A stretch of 64,000 nt of DNA, taken from NCBI RefSeq assembly GCF_013912375.1, contig NZ_JACETV010000001.1, forward strand, positions 1,588,217 through 1,652,216. Direction: 5' to 3'. Shown piece after piece: positions 63,021 through 64,000 of the stretch. Position 1 is the first letter of the stretch; every line of letters starts with the position of its first letter. The notes beneath the pieces were generated by a model, which was not told the DNA's origin, searched no databases, and worked only from the letters and a program-made list of their open reading frames with translations. Made by a program: the position numbers and the translations under genes. Source of the DNA: Emticicia sp. BO119. Lineage in GTDB: Bacteria > Bacteroidota > Bacteroidia > Cytophagales > Spirosomataceae.

Positions 63021-63812
63021 ATGAAAAATTCAATCACCACCAAAAACATCGTATTTATCACAGGAGCATTTGTTCACAATTCTTCATGGCAGGAATGGCA
63101 AAAATATTTTGAAAGTAAAGGCTATAACACAATCGCTCCGGCGTGGCCTTTCAAAGATGCCCCAACTGCCGCAGACCTGAGAAACAGACAACCAAACGAT
63201 ACTGACTTAGCAGCATTGACTTTGGATGAATTGGTTGACCACTACGCAAAAATTGTTAGTAGTTTTCCTGAAAAACCAATTATCATCGGACACTCTTTAG
63301 GCGGTTTAATTACACAGATTTTAATAAACAGAGATTTAGGCGCAGCCGGAATAGCGATTCACCCTGTTGCACCACAAGGCATTATTCCTTATGAATTTTC
63401 ATTTCTTAAAGCCGGATGGAAAGTTTTAGGTTTATTTACCTCTTTGAAAAAGACCTATTTAATGTCGTTTAAAGACTGGCAATATGCCTTCGTGAACGGC
63501 ATGCCATTGGAAGCGCAAAAAGAAGCCTATGAAAAAAATGCCATTCCTGAATCAAAAACAGTAGCCAGGGGTGGGTTAACGAGTGCTGCGAAAGTTGATT
63601 TTGCTAAACCTCATGCTCCTTTATTAATTACCTCAGGCGATCAAGACACCATTATTCCTGCTCACTTGAATATCCGTAACTTTAAAGCTTATAAAGAATC
63701 TGGGTCAGTTTTAGATTATAAAGAATTTAAAGGCAGAAATCACTACGTATTAGGTCAACCAACCTGGAAAGAAGATGCAGATTATATTCTGGATTGGATT
63801 AAAAAGCAATAG
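63021..63812 (+). CDS. Alpha/beta hydrolase
   Basis: 263-aa hydrolase of the alpha/beta fold. The nucleophile elbow is IIGHSLGGLI (Ser near residue 94), the acidic residue lies in LITSGDQDTIIPAHL (near 204) and the histidine in KGRNHYVLG (near 240), completing a catalytic triad. N-terminal VFITGAFVHNSSWQEW forms the oxyanion strand region. No signal peptide is present. The substrate is unknown; esterases of this type act on small esters. Confidence 0.87.
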   Translation: MKNSITTKNIVFITGAFVHNSSWQEWQKYFESKGYNTIAPAWPFKDAPTAADLRNRQPNDTDLAALTLDELVDHYAKIVSSFPEKPIIIGHSLGGLITQILINRDLGAAGIAIHPVAPQGIIPYEFSFLKAGWKVLGLFTSLKKTYLMSFKDWQYAFVNGMPLEAQKEAYEKNAIPESKTVARGGLTSAAKVDFAKPHAPLLITSGDQDTIIPAHLNIRNFKAYKESGSVLDYKEFKGRNHYVLGQPTWKEDADYILDWIKKQ

Positions 63813-63827
63813 CCAGGTGTCAGCTAA

Positions 63828-63870
63828 AAGTAAAAGAGGAGAGGCCCTGGTGGTTTCTCCTCTTTTACTT
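63828..63870 (+). terminator. Terminator of the alpha/beta hydrolase gene
   Basis: Perfect 15-bp stem AAGTAAAAGAGGAGA / TCTCCTCTTTTACTT (63828-63842 and 63856-63870) with a 13-nt loop, 16 nt after the stop. It lies between the hydrolase gene and the IS element end. Confidence 0.8.
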
Positions 63871-63877
63871 AAATTCC

Positions 63878-64000
63878 TGTCACGTCCTGAAATAGCGATA
63901 CACAAAAAAGAGTCGTTATGGAAGAAAAGACTAATTATTCAAGGCGGTCACAGCGAGACTATAGCCTGTCGCTAAAACTTCAAATTGTTCAGGAAGTAGA
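63878..64000 (+). mobile_element. Left end of an IS3-family insertion sequence
   Basis: TGTCACGTCCTGAAATAG at 63878 looks like an IS3-type terminal inverted repeat (TG start), and a transposase reading frame begins 40 nt inside it. The right end is outside the window, so neither the element's length nor a target duplication can be checked. The terminal-repeat position is inferred. Confidence 0.6.
63918..64000 (+). CDS. IS3-family transposase OrfA (partial, 5' end)
   Basis: The ATG at 63918 opens a frame that runs off the window after 27 codons. The product begins MEEKTNYSRRSQRDYSLSLK and continues LQIVQEV, the typical N-terminus of the OrfA helix-turn-helix protein of Bacteroidota IS3 elements (YSRR-QRDYS motif). 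Only this fragment is visible; OrfB would lie downstream. Confidence 0.75.
   Translation, partial: MEEKTNYSRRSQRDYSLSLKLQIVQEV

Noticed and set aside
63775..63975. 66-codon plus-strand frame at the right edge
   Set aside because: It overlaps the hydrolase end, the terminator and the IS end in a different frame from the recognisable transposase.

Overview
The window is chromosomal DNA of a Bacteroidota bacterium, most likely a member of the Cytophagales. The DNA is AT-rich. Several promoters match the Bacteroidota primary-sigma consensus (TTTG, about 20 nt, TAnnTTTG). The gene set is typical of the phylum: a Wza/Wzz/ABC polysaccharide export block, ftsX-DUF3098-uppP-truB-ribF, DUF5694, Wzi-like and HldD proteins. 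Genus assignment is inference only. About 56 protein genes are supported, and no rRNA, CRISPR array or prophage is visible.

Layout. 1-9.2 kb (minus): surface-polysaccharide export and assembly, comprising an SLBB/Wza-like exporter, a Wzz-like co-polymerase, the Wzm/Wzt ABC transporter, a sugar aminotransferase and two glycosyltransferases that run to the left edge. 9.4-12.4 kb (plus): parE and pheA. 12.4-19.2 kb (minus): housekeeping and envelope genes (ribF, truB, uppP, DUF3098, ftsX, a PlsC-type acyltransferase, an FkbM methyltransferase, a bifunctional nuclease). 19.5-22.1 kb: etfB-etfA, divergent from a TPR gene across a 24-bp perfect palindrome. 22.4-27.8 kb: asparaginase, an AraC regulator and an MFS-trehalase pair. 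27.9-33.3 kb (plus): a tight run of mostly secreted proteins (DUF3500, beta-helix, serine hydrolase, NIPSNAP, carbohydrate deacetylase). 33.4-37.4 kb: stress-type genes (PNPOx-like, DUF2383-like, FAD oxidoreductase, SDR, YciF-like). 37.8-39.6 kb: one unrecognised gene followed by about 750 bp of repeat-bearing non-coding DNA. 39.6-47.3 kb: small membrane protein, lipoprotein, GNAT, RluD, PLP enzyme, NagB-like, DUF5694, Wzi-like and DUF819 genes. 47.4-47.8 kb: a structured RNA gene. 47.9-53.3 kb: Lrp regulator, large GT-C-like membrane protein, FdtA-like cupin, dioxygenase and hslV. 53.3-62.1 kb: pdhC, lepA, hldD, queD-like, lpxB, a lipoprotein and sufB. 62.2-64.0 kb: a Crp-family regulator, an alpha/beta hydrolase and the left end of an IS3-family element.

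The most unusual item is the minus-strand RNA at about 47.51-47.76 kb. It has a consensus promoter, a perfect 12-bp terminator stem, and a tRNA-type acceptor stem, D-arm, anticodon-like arm and T-arm. Its variable arm is expanded to about 90 nt, so it is about 162 nt long instead of 75-90. I cannot match it to tmRNA, 6S RNA, RNase P RNA or SRP RNA. Other signals worth attention are the etf-TPR palindrome, a compact promoter-to-terminator unit ahead of the trehalose genes, tandem repeats over a promoter upstream of the queD-like gene, and GTTGTG-type repeats in the 38.9-39.3 kb gap.
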